A stretch of 21,723 bases of DNA. It comes from JBAWVR01 sp964583845. Lineage in GTDB: Bacteria; Patescibacteriota; Minisyncoccia; Phycocordibacterales; GWA1-40-21. Location: positions 1 to 21,723 of the forward strand of contig CAZOXG010000015.1 in the NCBI GenBank assembly GCA_964583845.1, given 5' to 3'. Within the stretch, counting starts at the first letter, position 1. Each line of letters starts with the position of its first letter. Below are positions 11,487 through 19,769 of the stretch, in pieces. The notes beneath the pieces were generated by a model. The model saw nothing but the letters and a program-made list of their open reading frames with translations. It made no database searches and was not told the DNA's origin. The position numbers and the translations under genes are program-made.

Positions 11487-12692
11487 TTACATTGCTGACC
11501 CGATATTGTAAATCGGCATCAAGATCGCAGCCAAGAGAATACCGACACCCAATGCCAAAGAAACAATCATAACCGGCTCAATCATACTAACAATCGTATC
11601 CACAGCTGTAAAAACTTCACGACGATAAAAAGTGGACATCGTTTTCAAAATACTACCCATCTCTCCAGTCTCTTCACCCACTCTAATCATCTGGACAAAA
11701 ACTCCCGGGATTTCTTTCTTCTGTCCTAATGCATCAGAAACCGCACTACCATTCTTAACGTCTTCGTTGGCCTTTTTCAAAATTCTTTCGTAAACACGAT
11801 TATCCACAACCTCCGCTGTCAATTCCAAGGCTCGAACTACAGAAATACCACTAAGCAACAAAGTGTTTAGATTATCGGCAATACGTGACAAATATAGTTT
11901 GCGATATAATGTTTTGAAACCAAATACTTTGAGTTTGAATTCATCGATAGAATTCTTACCAACATCGGTTTTAGCAAAACGGATGAAAAAGAAAGTACCC
12001 ACCACCACCAAAATTAAAATTAGAATTCCATACGTGACCAAAAAACTACTGATAGCTAGAATGATTTTAGTAAAGAAAGGAACTTCCTGACCAGTTTCCG
12101 TCAAAATAGTACTAATCTTGGGGATAACCATAGTAAACATCAAGATCATAACAACCAAAAAGGTAAACGCAATAAAAGCTGGATAAATCAAAGCTCCTCT
12201 CACCTTTGAAGTAATTTCATAATTACGATCCAAATAATCAGCCAGGTACATAAAACACTGATCTAGTTTACCGGATTCCTCACCGGATTTAACCATACTG
12301 ACATAGAAGGCAGAAAAAATTTTAGGGTGTTTGGTCATTGCCACTGAAATCGGATTACCCGACTGAATATCATCGGAGATCTCATTTAAAACTTTGGCTA
12401 GAACTTTATTTTCAGTTTCGCCAGACAACATACGAAAAACGCGTAGGGCTGAAACCTGGGCTTCAAACATTGTGGCGATCTGTCGAGATAAAATAACAAC
12501 ATCTTTATTTTTGACGCCACTAAACAGAGTTACATTTTTAAATAAACCACCTTTTTCTACTTCGGGATTAATAGTAGAAATGATCAAACCTCTATTTTGA
12601 AGCGAGGAAATAGCTGCGTCGATACTAATCGCATCAATGTTACCTTTACGCTCCAACCCCGTACTATCTATAGCTTTATAAGAAAAAATCAT
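11487..12692 (-). CDS. pilC: Type IV pilus inner-membrane platform protein PilC
   Basis: PilC/GspF is the polytopic platform on which PilB and PilT act. The 401 residues show the duplicated GspF domain: the first carries SRQIATMFEAQVSALRVFRML and GEESGKL, the second RIADNLNTLLLSGISVVRALEL and GEETGEM. Membrane helices are about 168-190, 210-237 and 370-395. Length is standard. It starts four bases after pilT, so the two are almost certainly co-transcribed, and a strong terminator follows. Confidence 0.97.
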   Translation of the reverse strand: MIFSYKAIDSTGLERKGNIDAISIDAAISSLQNRGLIISTINPEVEKGGLFKNVTLFSGVKNKDVVILSRQIATMFEAQVSALRVFRMLSGETENKVLAKVLNEISDDIQSGNPISVAMTKHPKIFSAFYVSMVKSGEESGKLDQCFMYLADYLDRNYEITSKVRGALIYPAFIAFTFLVVMILMFTMVIPKISTILTETGQEVPFFTKIILAISSFLVTYGILILILVVVGTFFFIRFAKTDVGKNSIDEFKLKVFGFKTLYRKLYLSRIADNLNTLLLSGISVVRALELTAEVVDNRVYERILKKANEDVKNGSAVSDALGQKKEIPGVFVQMIRVGEETGEMGSILKTMSTFYRREVFTAVDTIVSMIEPVMIVSLALGVGILLAAILMPIYNIGSAM

Positions 12693-12696
12693 ATGT

Positions 12697-13758
12697 TTAT
12701 AACAAATGTTCCAAAACTTTTGGATTTAATGAAAACTGGTAGGCTGTCTCAACTGTAATTTCTCCACGTCTTACCAATTCTGCAAGAGAGTGATTCATAT
12801 CAACCATCCCCTCCTGGGAAGAAGTTTCAATGACGGAATTAATTTCATGGGTTCGGTTTTCTCTGATCAAGTTAGCAACGGCATTATTGTTTATTAATAA
12901 TTCATAAGCCGGCACCAAACCTCCTGCGATTCTAGGAACTAAACGCTGTGAAAAGATACCGGTCAAACTACTCGCCAACTGAACACGAATCTGATCCTGC
13001 TGTCCCGCAGGAAAAGAGTCAATAATACGACTGATAGTTTGAGCAGCGTTATTAGTATGCAAGGTTGAAAGAACCAAGTGACCAGTTTCAGCGGCTGTTA
13101 CAGCCGTTCCAATGGTATCAACCCCACGCATCTCACCGATTAGCACTACATCAACATCTTCACGAAAAACACTGAGTAAAGCAATATGAAAATCGTCAGT
13201 ATCGACACGAACCTCACGTTGGTCAATAATGGATTTCTTCTGTTCGTAAATATATTCAACAGGATCTTCGATCGTAATAATATGTTCGGCTCGAGTGGAA
13301 TTAATACGATCAATCATTGCCGCTAAAGTAGTAGATTTACCATGTCCGACCGGACCCACAACCAAGAAAAAACCTTGCTGTTTATCTATAAATTCTTCTA
13401 AAACTGGAGGGAGATTCAACTCTTCAAAGGTACGAATTTTCCGCTGGACTAAACGCAAGGCAAAACTCATTGAACCCTGCTGGTAGTAGCCGTTTCCACG
13501 AAAACGATCACCAGTAGTATGATTATATGAAAAATCTATTTCTTTAGTAGCTACAAACAAATCCAGATTTATTTTTGTTAAAAGCTGTTGTGCTAAACCA
13601 AAAGTATCTTCTTTAGTTAAAATCGGCTTACGAACCAAAGGTAATAACACACCGGAAACACGGATGGTTGGGTGACGTCCCTCAGACAAATGCAAATCAG
13701 AGCCACCCTCGCGAATTACCGTCGTTAACATATCTTCCAATTCAAGTTTATAATCCAT
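12697..13758 (-). CDS. pilT: Type IV pilus retraction ATPase PilT
   Basis: PilT is the hexameric ATPase that drives depolymerisation of the pilus and is needed for twitching and DNA uptake. The 353 residues have a PAS-like N-terminal domain (GGSDLHLSEG), Walker A GPVGHGKS (135-142; the third residue is Val and the fifth His where TGSGK is common), Asp box TIEDPVEYIY, Walker B VVLIGE, His box TGHLVLSTLHT and the retraction motif AVANLIRE (293-300), close to the family AIRNLIRE. That last motif separates it from PilB. It follows a response regulator gene by 29 bases and overlaps the pilC unit closely. Confidence 0.96.
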   Translation of the reverse strand: MDYKLELEDMLTTVIREGGSDLHLSEGRHPTIRVSGVLLPLVRKPILTKEDTFGLAQQLLTKINLDLFVATKEIDFSYNHTTGDRFRGNGYYQQGSMSFALRLVQRKIRTFEELNLPPVLEEFIDKQQGFFLVVGPVGHGKSTTLAAMIDRINSTRAEHIITIEDPVEYIYEQKKSIIDQREVRVDTDDFHIALLSVFREDVDVVLIGEMRGVDTIGTAVTAAETGHLVLSTLHTNNAAQTISRIIDSFPAGQQDQIRVQLASSLTGIFSQRLVPRIAGGLVPAYELLINNNAVANLIRENRTHEINSVIETSSQEGMVDMNHSLAELVRRGEITVETAYQFSLNPKVLEHLL

Positions 13759-13787
13759 GTTTTAATTAATGAGCTACTACTAATAAA

Positions 13788-14189
13788 CTAAACAGCTTTT
13801 TTCTTTTTATCGTAAATTTTACTAACCTCTTCAACAACTTCTGAAGGAATAGCCGTCGCCTTTACAATATATCCATCAATACCACTTTTAACAGCACGAT
13901 CAATATCGGCACTTTGGCCTTGATTACTTAACACAATCAAACACGCTTCTTTCACCAAACCACTCTTCTTTATTTCATCTAAAAAAGCGATACCGTCCAT
14001 CTTAGGCATTATAATATCAGTCAAAATAATAACTGGAGTATAACCGAGACGAATCTTAGCTAGAGCATCATCACCGCTTATAGCTGTTTCTACTTCATAA
14101 CCAAATTTAGAAAATTTATTGGCATACATTGTAAGCAGAAACTTATCATCGTCCACTATCAATATCTTTACATTATTCTGTTCAGTCAT
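13788..14189 (-). CDS. Single-domain response regulator (CheY/PilH-like)
   Basis: This 133-residue receiver domain has no output domain. Key residues are present: acidic pocket Asp13-Asp15 (VDDD), phospho-acceptor Asp58 (LTDIIMPKMDG), Ser88 and Lys110. The C-terminus is a lysine run. Located between pilB and pilT with its own promoter, it probably controls pilus dynamics, as PilG/PilH do in Pseudomonas, though the partner kinase is not in the window. Assignment to a named regulator is not possible from sequence alone. Confidence 0.94.
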   Translation of the reverse strand: MTEQNNVKILIVDDDKFLLTMYANKFSKFGYEVETAISGDDALAKIRLGYTPVIILTDIIMPKMDGIAFLDEIKKSGLVKEACLIVLSNQGQSADIDRAVKSGIDGYIVKATAIPSEVVEEVSKIYDKKKKAV

Positions 14190-14220
14190 ATTTTTATATT
14201 AAAGTAATAATCACCTTGTT

Positions 14221-14250
14221 ATTATAACAAATTTTATTCAAATACTACAA
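14221..14250 (-). promoter_or_regulatory. Promoter of response regulator-pilT-pilC
   Basis: -35 TTGTAG (14250-14245), an 18-base spacer and -10 TATAAT (14226-14221), followed by about 30 bases before the ATG at 14189. The -10 is again in the context GTTATAATAA. Confidence 0.6.
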
Positions 14251-14264
14251 ATGACTAAAAATAA

Positions 14265-16022
14265 TTAGGCTTTACCTTCGATTTCCTCCAAATCCTCCAC
14301 GTCCATAAGACCGAAGACGCGGGAAACTTCCTCATACGGGATTTCTCCTCTAAAAGCCTTCATTAAAGCATCTTCCTTCATAGTAATCATACCCTTCTTA
14401 CGCATTACATCATATATTTCTGACTCGGTTGGATTCTTGGTGATCATCTTTTCAATATCACGATCCATCAACAGGAATTCAAAAGCCGCAGAACGTCCTT
14501 GGGTACCCGTCGGACTTAAAGCCGATGGTGCAATCTGTAAGACTGTGTCTGGAATCTTAATTTTAGATTTAACTTCGGCAGGCAAATCGCTGAAACCTTT
14601 TTCTAAGTTGGCTCGTAGTTCACTATCAATCTGGATAGGTTTACCGGTGCCAGGATAAATATTTCTAACTAAACGTTGCGACATCGCCAAAATTAAGGTT
14701 GGCGCGATCAAATAGGGATCTACCCCCATGTCCACCAAACGAGGAATTACACCAATAGCAGTATTAGTATGAATAGTTGAAAGCACAAGATGACCAGTCA
14801 AAGCAGCCTGTACAGCTAATTTTGCCGTTTCTTTATCACGGATTTCTCCCACCATAATAACGTCTGGATCCTGACGTAAAGTTGTACGTAAGCCATTAGC
14901 AAAATCGTAACCAATATCAGGAAACACCTGAGACTGACTCACACCTTCAATATTATATTCAATCGGATCTTCTAGAGATAAAATGTTTAATTCTTCTGAA
15001 TTAAGTTCCTTCAACATAGAATACAAAGTGGTCGTTTTACCAGAACCAGTTGGGCCAGAAATCAAAATCAAACCATATGGACGTTGAATTGCTTCTTTAA
15101 TAGCTTTTAGCATGTCTGGATTATCCACCACTTCAGTCAAAGGACGAGCGGCTCTTTCTTGATCTAGAATACGCATAACCACTTTTTCGCCATAATAAGT
15201 TGGAAAAGTAGAAACACGAAAACTAACTTTACGTCCATCTATAGTTGAACTAAAACGTCCGTCCTGTGGCTTACGTTTTTCATCCAATTTGATATTGGCC
15301 TTTACTTTAATATTGGATATAACTTGCTGATGAGACGCGCCAGGTAAAACAAGACTGGTATTTAGGACACCGTCAACACGATAACGAACGCGCAAACGAT
15401 TACGCATTGGTTCAATATGAACGTCAGAGACCTTACCTTGGGTCGCATAATAAATAATATTATTTACAACTTTAGTAATTGGAGCATCTTCAATGATGGT
15501 AGTTTCATCTCCTAAAGCTCGTCCTTCCTCAGCAGTTGGATCAATTTCTACCGTACCAAAATCCGTACCAAGTTCATTCAGAGCTTTTTCAATCTCACCG
15601 GTCAAACCTTTATAATTGGCAACAGTCTTTTCAAAATCTGCTTTGGAAATTAAAAAAATCTTAAAAGGTAAATTATTTTTTGAAGAAATAAAAGTTAAAG
15701 CGTCGCGTGCCTCTATGTTATCAGGATCAACCATACCGACTTCTAAAACTCCATCTCTCAAACCAATCGGTATGATATTGTAGTTTTTGGCCGACTCTTC
15801 GGGAATGTATTTTAGAGCGGTGGCTGCGGCTTTGTCATCGACAGCTCGAGCTGGAATACCGAAAAATTCACTTTTGGCCGTTATAATGTCCTCTTGGTTT
15901 AAACCAATTTTTAATAATATATCTTCAAAAGTCTCCCCGGTTTTACGTGAAGTTTCTTCAACTTTGGAAACATCTTCGGCGGCTAACAATCCCTTGTTAA
16001 CTAGCAAATTTATAAATCCCAT
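14265..16022 (-). CDS. pilB: Type IV pilus extension ATPase PilB
   Basis: PilB is the GspE-family ATPase that powers pilin polymerisation. The 585 residues show an N-terminal GspE/MshEN-type domain (about 1-140), a linker, the N2 domain (VSDVHIEPMRNRLRVRYRVDG) and the ATPase: Walker A GPTGSGKT (323-330), Asp box LEDPIEY, Walker B DVIMVGE, His box TGHLVLSTIHT. The tetra-Cys zinc motif usual after SQRLVR is absent (YPGTGKP and PTGTQGR stand where Cys pairs usually lie). The ATG at 16022 lies one base after the upstream stop, so translation may be coupled. Confidence 0.96.
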   Translation of the reverse strand: MGFINLLVNKGLLAAEDVSKVEETSRKTGETFEDILLKIGLNQEDIITAKSEFFGIPARAVDDKAAATALKYIPEESAKNYNIIPIGLRDGVLEVGMVDPDNIEARDALTFISSKNNLPFKIFLISKADFEKTVANYKGLTGEIEKALNELGTDFGTVEIDPTAEEGRALGDETTIIEDAPITKVVNNIIYYATQGKVSDVHIEPMRNRLRVRYRVDGVLNTSLVLPGASHQQVISNIKVKANIKLDEKRKPQDGRFSSTIDGRKVSFRVSTFPTYYGEKVVMRILDQERAARPLTEVVDNPDMLKAIKEAIQRPYGLILISGPTGSGKTTTLYSMLKELNSEELNILSLEDPIEYNIEGVSQSQVFPDIGYDFANGLRTTLRQDPDVIMVGEIRDKETAKLAVQAALTGHLVLSTIHTNTAIGVIPRLVDMGVDPYLIAPTLILAMSQRLVRNIYPGTGKPIQIDSELRANLEKGFSDLPAEVKSKIKIPDTVLQIAPSALSPTGTQGRSAAFEFLLMDRDIEKMITKNPTESEIYDVMRKKGMITMKEDALMKAFRGEIPYEEVSRVFGLMDVEDLEEIEGKA

Positions 16023-16023
16023 A

Positions 16024-16401
16024 TTATCTTGGCTTAATAACTGGCTTATTTATATTGGCAGTAGTCGTCGCTTTGGAAGTGGTTCCGGTAGGTACAACCT
16101 GAACTTTTTTATCTAAAGGTAAAAATGGATCAACTCCACGAATTGCTAAGTTGAGCGGGGTAAATACTTCTACCTTTAGACTCCCAAAATAGTCTGAACT
16201 AACAAAAACCGCATCAATATCAACTGAGGCTAGGCGATCTAATTCTGCCATTACATTAGCACCGGTACTAAGATTACTACCAGGGTTAGCTACGACAGTT
16301 TCCGTTGCTTTTCCACTATCAGGAGCAGGTTTTAAATAAACATAGGCAACAATAGCTAAAGCAACTATGATACCGCCCCAGATTATAGTATTTTTATTCA
16401 T
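16024..16401 (-). CDS. PilP-position membrane protein of the pilus alignment complex
   Basis: This 125-residue protein has one N-terminal membrane helix (about 5-23), no lipobox Cys, a Gly/Ser/Ala-rich stretch and a short C-terminal domain containing RGVDPFLPLD (88-97). That motif resembles the GRxDPFxP segment of PilP, which interacts with the PilNO dimer. Position directly after pilO and before pilB fits the pilMNOP order. Similarity is limited to this motif and place, so PilP-like is a hypothesis. It should lie mostly outside the membrane on the external side. Confidence 0.8.
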   Translation of the reverse strand: MNKNTIIWGGIIVALAIVAYVYLKPAPDSGKATETVVANPGSNLSTGANVMAELDRLASVDIDAVFVSSDYFGSLKVEVFTPLNLAIRGVDPFLPLDKKVQVVPTGTTSKATTTANINKPVIKPR

Positions 16402-16405
16402 AATA

Positions 16406-17005
16406 TTATTTTTGCCAATAGGTTTTAACTGTTAAACTCACATCATAAACCCCATTATCATTACCGGTAATACTCAAAGATGAAACATCGGTTACTCTTA
16501 GATTGTTTTCGATTCTTTGCAATAACATCAAGAGATTATCATAAGATACTGACAAGGAAAAATTAATTGATAAATAATTATACATATCACTGATTGAGGA
16601 TTGGCCAATAGCAGTCGCACCAGCATCAGTGGCTGTTTTAGTAATAGAAACCCCCTTAACATAATCAGTGTTTCCAAGAATTTCCTGAAGTTCAATAATT
16701 AAACGGACATTATCAACCGTTCTAGGTAAAACTATATTGAGTCTATCGGTAAATTTATTCGCAATATTGTACTTATCTATTTGTGGCGCTCTCTTTTTAT
16801 CAATTTCATTTAAGGTTGCCAAAGCTGCTTCATAGTTTGTAATCTCCATATTCAAACTTTTAACATTCAATGAAGAGATAGTTGAAGTGGATTTGGTCAT
16901 GTCCTCGGTTACAGGAATTGCCACACCAAAGAACTGTGGCTGGCCATAGGTAAAGAATGTTCCAATTGATATTACCAACAAAATTATAGGTAAAATTAAG
17001 TTCAT
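16406..17005 (-). CDS. pilO: Type IV pilus alignment protein PilO-like
   Basis: I start this at the ATG at 17005, one base after the pilN stop, giving 199 residues; an in-frame ATG at 17095 would add 30 residues that overlap pilN in another frame. The protein begins with a membrane helix (NLILPIILLVISIGTFF), continues with a probable coiled coil (about 40-75, ISSLNVKSLNMEITNYEAAL) and ends in a ferredoxin-like domain with ISITGND...VSLTVKTYW. This is the standard PilO plan and it follows pilN. Confidence 0.88.
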   Translation of the reverse strand: MNLILPIILLVISIGTFFTYGQPQFFGVAIPVTEDMTKSTSTISSLNVKSLNMEITNYEAALATLNEIDKKRAPQIDKYNIANKFTDRLNIVLPRTVDNVRLIIELQEILGNTDYVKGVSITKTATDAGATAIGQSSISDMYNYLSINFSLSVSYDNLLMLLQRIENNLRVTDVSSLSITGNDNGVYDVSLTVKTYWQK

Positions 17006-17006
17006 T

Positions 17007-17645
17007 TTATTGAGTATTGTTTGAAGCACTGTTAACGGATGTGGGATTATTTTCTTCGTATTTAACTTTGTAATTAATAGCGGAAGGTTTGACATTACAA
17101 GTCAAACTAAAACTTACTGCGCCAGTTACATTATTTAGAACAAAATCGGAAAATACTGGGTTTAAAAAAGTTGAATTTGAGTCTCTTAAAACCGTTGCTT
17201 GTGCGTCAATGGTTTTAAAATTTTTAGCCATACCAGAAAGTTTAAGAGAGTTAATATTCTCTCCTGATCCAGCCGAGTAGTTTAAACTTGATAAACGGAT
17301 ACCGTCAACAATTTTACCTTGGAGTTCGGTCAACATATTGGACAAGGCGTTATGATTATCCACAATATTTTTAACCATTTTAATCTTGCCATCTAACGCA
17401 ATAAGGTTTTGAGTAGTTACTTGATCACTCCGTCTAGTATGGGATTCATTGACTGAAGTAATAACTTGATTTAAGTAATTAACTCTGTTTACTTTATAAA
17501 AATACACAAATCCCGAAAAAATTACGGTCGCCACGAAAATAAAAATAGAGAGCACTAAAAACAAACTGACACTAGACCCGGCAGACGAAACCTCTACGAT
17601 AGTAGGCTTTTTAGGAATAAATGATGTTTGAAATTTAGTTTCCAT
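17007..17645 (-). CDS. pilN: Type IV pilus alignment protein PilN-like
   Basis: This 212-residue protein has a short cytoplasmic N-terminus (FIPKKPTI), a membrane helix at about 26-50, a coiled-coil region (VNYLNQVITSVNESHTRR) and a periplasm-type domain. PilN normally uses its N-terminal INLLP motif to dock on PilM; that motif is not conserved here and FIPKKP occupies the place. The order pilM-pilN-pilO supports the assignment. TATAAT boxes at 17664-17669 and 17673-17678 suggest an extra promoter between pilM and pilN. The Ser/Asn-rich C-terminus is probably disordered. Confidence 0.88.
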   Translation of the reverse strand: METKFQTSFIPKKPTIVEVSSAGSSVSLFLVLSIFIFVATVIFSGFVYFYKVNRVNYLNQVITSVNESHTRRSDQVTTQNLIALDGKIKMVKNIVDNHNALSNMLTELQGKIVDGIRLSSLNYSAGSGENINSLKLSGMAKNFKTIDAQATVLRDSNSTFLNPVFSDFVLNNVTGAVSFSLTCNVKPSAINYKVKYEENNPTSVNSASNNTQ

Positions 17646-17663
17646 AAAGTTCTTAAGAAAAAG

Positions 17664-17678
17664 ATTATATTAATTATA
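17664..17678 (-). promoter_or_regulatory. Possible internal promoter before pilN
   Basis: Two overlapping-distance TATAAT hexamers (17678-17673 and 17669-17664) lie 19-33 bases before the pilN ATG at 17645. No clear -35 is seen, and A/T-rich composition lowers confidence. Confidence 0.35.
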
Positions 17679-17712
17679 CTACAAGAAAATAAAAACGCTA
17701 TCCACAAATAGA

Positions 17713-18837
17713 TTATTCTGATTGTTCTAACTTTCTTAAAGCCAAACCGACGGCCACAGAAAATTCGGGACCAACCGACTGCAAAATTGTCTCCAAAAAA
17801 GCTGGGTATTCCACCTTAGAAAAAGGGTCGGCAATCTTGATTGGCACACTTAGGTTAATTTCTGCCACATCTCTCAAGCCTTTTAGAGCAGCACCGCCAC
17901 CTGAAAGGTAAACTTGGCCAATATTTTTATTGTATTTCTTTTGATATTCCAAAAGAACTCTTCTAGTTTCAGAAAAGATAAAGTCTAGGTTAATTGAAGA
18001 AATATCAGACACTTCTTTGTTCTGGAGTCCTTGGACAATTCCCTTTTCCTTCTTAATACTTTCGGCTTCATCAAAAGACACATTGAGGGAACGAGACAAG
18101 GCTAAGGTAATATCTTGGGCTCCACGGTTTACAATATGCGAAGCTCTTAAAATACCTCTTTCTACTATGTAGATTTTTGTTGAACCGGCTCCGAAATCCA
18201 TGATCATCTGTGGATCTAAACTTTGTTCAGTAATAGAACGTATACTACTAAAAATCTCTATTTCAGTTTGAACATTGGATAAACCAGACATACGAACAAG
18301 AGTATTACTCTTATTGATGGCGTCATTATGCACAGCAATAAGCAAGACATCGCGATTTTTATCTTCTAAAGTTTGGCGTGCACCTTCGAATTCTGAAAAA
18401 GGGCTTTCTTCTTTTGGTAAGAGCCAATGATTTATTGAGACTTCCGATGAAGAAACGGGGATATATTTACGTGCTTCCATCGGTATCATTTGTTCTAATT
18501 GTTTATCATCCACATCTGGCATTTTGATAAATTTAACTAAACTCGAAGCCATGGCCAATGACAAACCACTGGAACTTGTAGTTGCACCAGATTCCCTAAT
18601 CAAATCTTTAACTGCTTCACTAACCTTATCTAAGGTCAAATTTACAACTCGGCCAATCTCCTGTCCCCCATAAGGGCCGAGGGCAATCTCACCATAGGTT
18701 TCAAGTACAGCCTTGCCTTTTTTTCTTTTGAGCTGAACTAATTTAATTGTTGAGGTACCAATATCAATACCCAAAACACTCTCACCTTGTTCATGAGATC
18801 CAAACATATTTAACAGACCAGAAAAAGGGTTTGACAT
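17713..18837 (-). CDS. pilM: Type IV pilus assembly ATPase-like protein PilM
   Basis: PilM is a cytoplasmic actin-like protein that binds PilN and couples the motor to the alignment complex. With the ATG at 18837 it has 374 residues; a TTG at 18849 would add four. The actin/FtsA-type nucleotide motifs are present: phosphate-1 GIDIGTSTIKLVQL (23-36), phosphate-2 IMDFGAGSTKIYIV (about 212-225) and the adenosine motif VYLSGGGAALKGL. It heads the pilMNO-PilP-like-pilB series and is divergent from the ComF gene, with which it shares a 54-base promoter region. Confidence 0.95.
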   Translation of the reverse strand: MSNPFSGLLNMFGSHEQGESVLGIDIGTSTIKLVQLKRKKGKAVLETYGEIALGPYGGQEIGRVVNLTLDKVSEAVKDLIRESGATTSSSGLSLAMASSLVKFIKMPDVDDKQLEQMIPMEARKYIPVSSSEVSINHWLLPKEESPFSEFEGARQTLEDKNRDVLLIAVHNDAINKSNTLVRMSGLSNVQTEIEIFSSIRSITEQSLDPQMIMDFGAGSTKIYIVERGILRASHIVNRGAQDITLALSRSLNVSFDEAESIKKEKGIVQGLQNKEVSDISSINLDFIFSETRRVLLEYQKKYNKNIGQVYLSGGGAALKGLRDVAEINLSVPIKIADPFSKVEYPAFLETILQSVGPEFSVAVGLALRKLEQSE

Positions 18838-18870
18838 AGCTAAATGCAAAAATACAAAACTTACGCTATT

Positions 18871-18876
18871 ATTATA
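18871..18876 (-). promoter_or_regulatory. -10 box TATAAT for pilM
   Basis: This box lies in ATGTTATAATAATAG, identical over 15 bases to the pilin paralogue 2 promoter. The opposite strand carries TATAAC (18873-18878) 13 bases before the ComF ATG, so the divergent promoters overlap. Confidence 0.55.
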
Positions 18877-18891
18877 ACATAAAAAAAGATA

Positions 18892-19554
18892 ATGTTAGCA
18901 ACTATTAACAAAATCTATGAATGGTTAATCGAGGCCATCTTCCCTAGAACTGGTTTGGCTAAAGAATTCCTAGAAATTTCAGATGAGGATTTATGGAGAA
19001 CATTAAAGCCGGCCAAAGATTTGACCGAAAAAAACTTTAAGGCTGTGTTTTCCTATCAACAACCACTAATTCGCTCAGCCATTTGGGAAATTAAATATCG
19101 CGGAGATATTTTAATTACGGAAAAAATATCCAGACTACTTTATGATTATCTTTTACAAGAGATATCAGAAGCGGAGATCTTTCAAAACTTTCAAAAACCA
19201 TTACTGGTAGCTATACCAGTTTCCAGAAAAAGACTGTCGGAGCGAGGTTTTAATCAAACAGAACGTTTAGCCAAAGGTTTAGATAAAATTGACGGCGGTA
19301 ATAATTTTATTTTTAACAATAAATTACTAATAAAAGTTAGAGATACCGAGAGACAATCACACACCCACAATCGGACTGAAAGATTAAAAAATTTAAACGA
19401 TTGTTTTCAAGTAAAAAATCCGGATTTAATACGTGGTAAAAATATTATTTTATTGGATGACGTTATAACAACTGGAGCCACAATGATGGAAGCTAAAAAA
19501 GTTTTAAAGCAAGCAGGAGCCAAGAAAATAATTTGTTTAGCAGTGGCCCATTAG
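18892..19554 (+). CDS. comF: ComF-family phosphoribosyltransferase-like protein
   Basis: ComF proteins are phosphoribosyltransferase-fold proteins required for natural transformation in several bacteria. The 220 residues contain the family segment VAIPVSRKRLSERGFNQTERLAKGL (split here as residues 107-130), QSHTHNRTERLKNL, and the PRPP-binding loop LLDDVITTGATM (188-199). The N-terminal Cys4 zinc motif common in ComF is missing; the N-terminus is LIEAIFPRTG. It is the only plus-strand gene in the window. Placement back-to-back with pilM fits a competence role, but ComF homologues also occur without competence. Confidence 0.92.
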   Translation: MLATINKIYEWLIEAIFPRTGLAKEFLEISDEDLWRTLKPAKDLTEKNFKAVFSYQQPLIRSAIWEIKYRGDILITEKISRLLYDYLLQEISEAEIFQNFQKPLLVAIPVSRKRLSERGFNQTERLAKGLDKIDGGNNFIFNNKLLIKVRDTERQSHTHNRTERLKNLNDCFQVKNPDLIRGKNIILLDDVITTGATMMEAKKVLKQAGAKKIICLAVAH

Positions 19555-19571
19555 TATCTAAGTGATGAACC

Positions 19572-19619
19572 AATAAATAGATCGGCAGTACGCCTTGGGC
19601 GACTGCCGATCTATTTATT
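19572..19619 (+). terminator. Long terminator hairpin after comF
   Basis: Eighteen-base arms (19572-19589 and 19602-19619) are perfect, and the inner part CGCC-TTG-GGCG extends the stem past one unpaired base. It starts 18 bases after the comF stop and is flanked by A/T tracts. Confidence 0.85.
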
Positions 19620-19638
19620 TACTTGAATTACTTTTTTT

Positions 19639-19742
19639 GACCGTCATTGCGAGGTAATCCGAAGCAATCCATCTTAGTTTTTGTTTTGAATTAAGACTTT
19701 TCCGATTCCTGGATTGCTTCGCAGAAGCCTCGCAATGACAGA
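19639..19742. repeat. Composite palindromic repeat with GTCATTGCGAGG ends
   Basis: The ends GTCATTGCGAGG and CCTCGCAATGAC are 12-base perfect inverted repeats; GAAGCAATCC and GGATTGCTTCG form a second inverted pair inside, around an A/T-rich centre. It lies between the convergent ends of comF and gltX. The architecture matches the repeat at 3691-3776, and the solo palindrome at 11354-11388 carries the same core. Confidence 0.85.
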
Positions 19743-19769
19743 AATATAATTTTTCTTAATTCAAAATAT

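Noticed and set aside
16406..17095. Longer PilO start at 17095
   Set aside because: It overlaps pilN by 89 bases; the ATG at 17005, one base after the pilN stop, starts right at the membrane helix.
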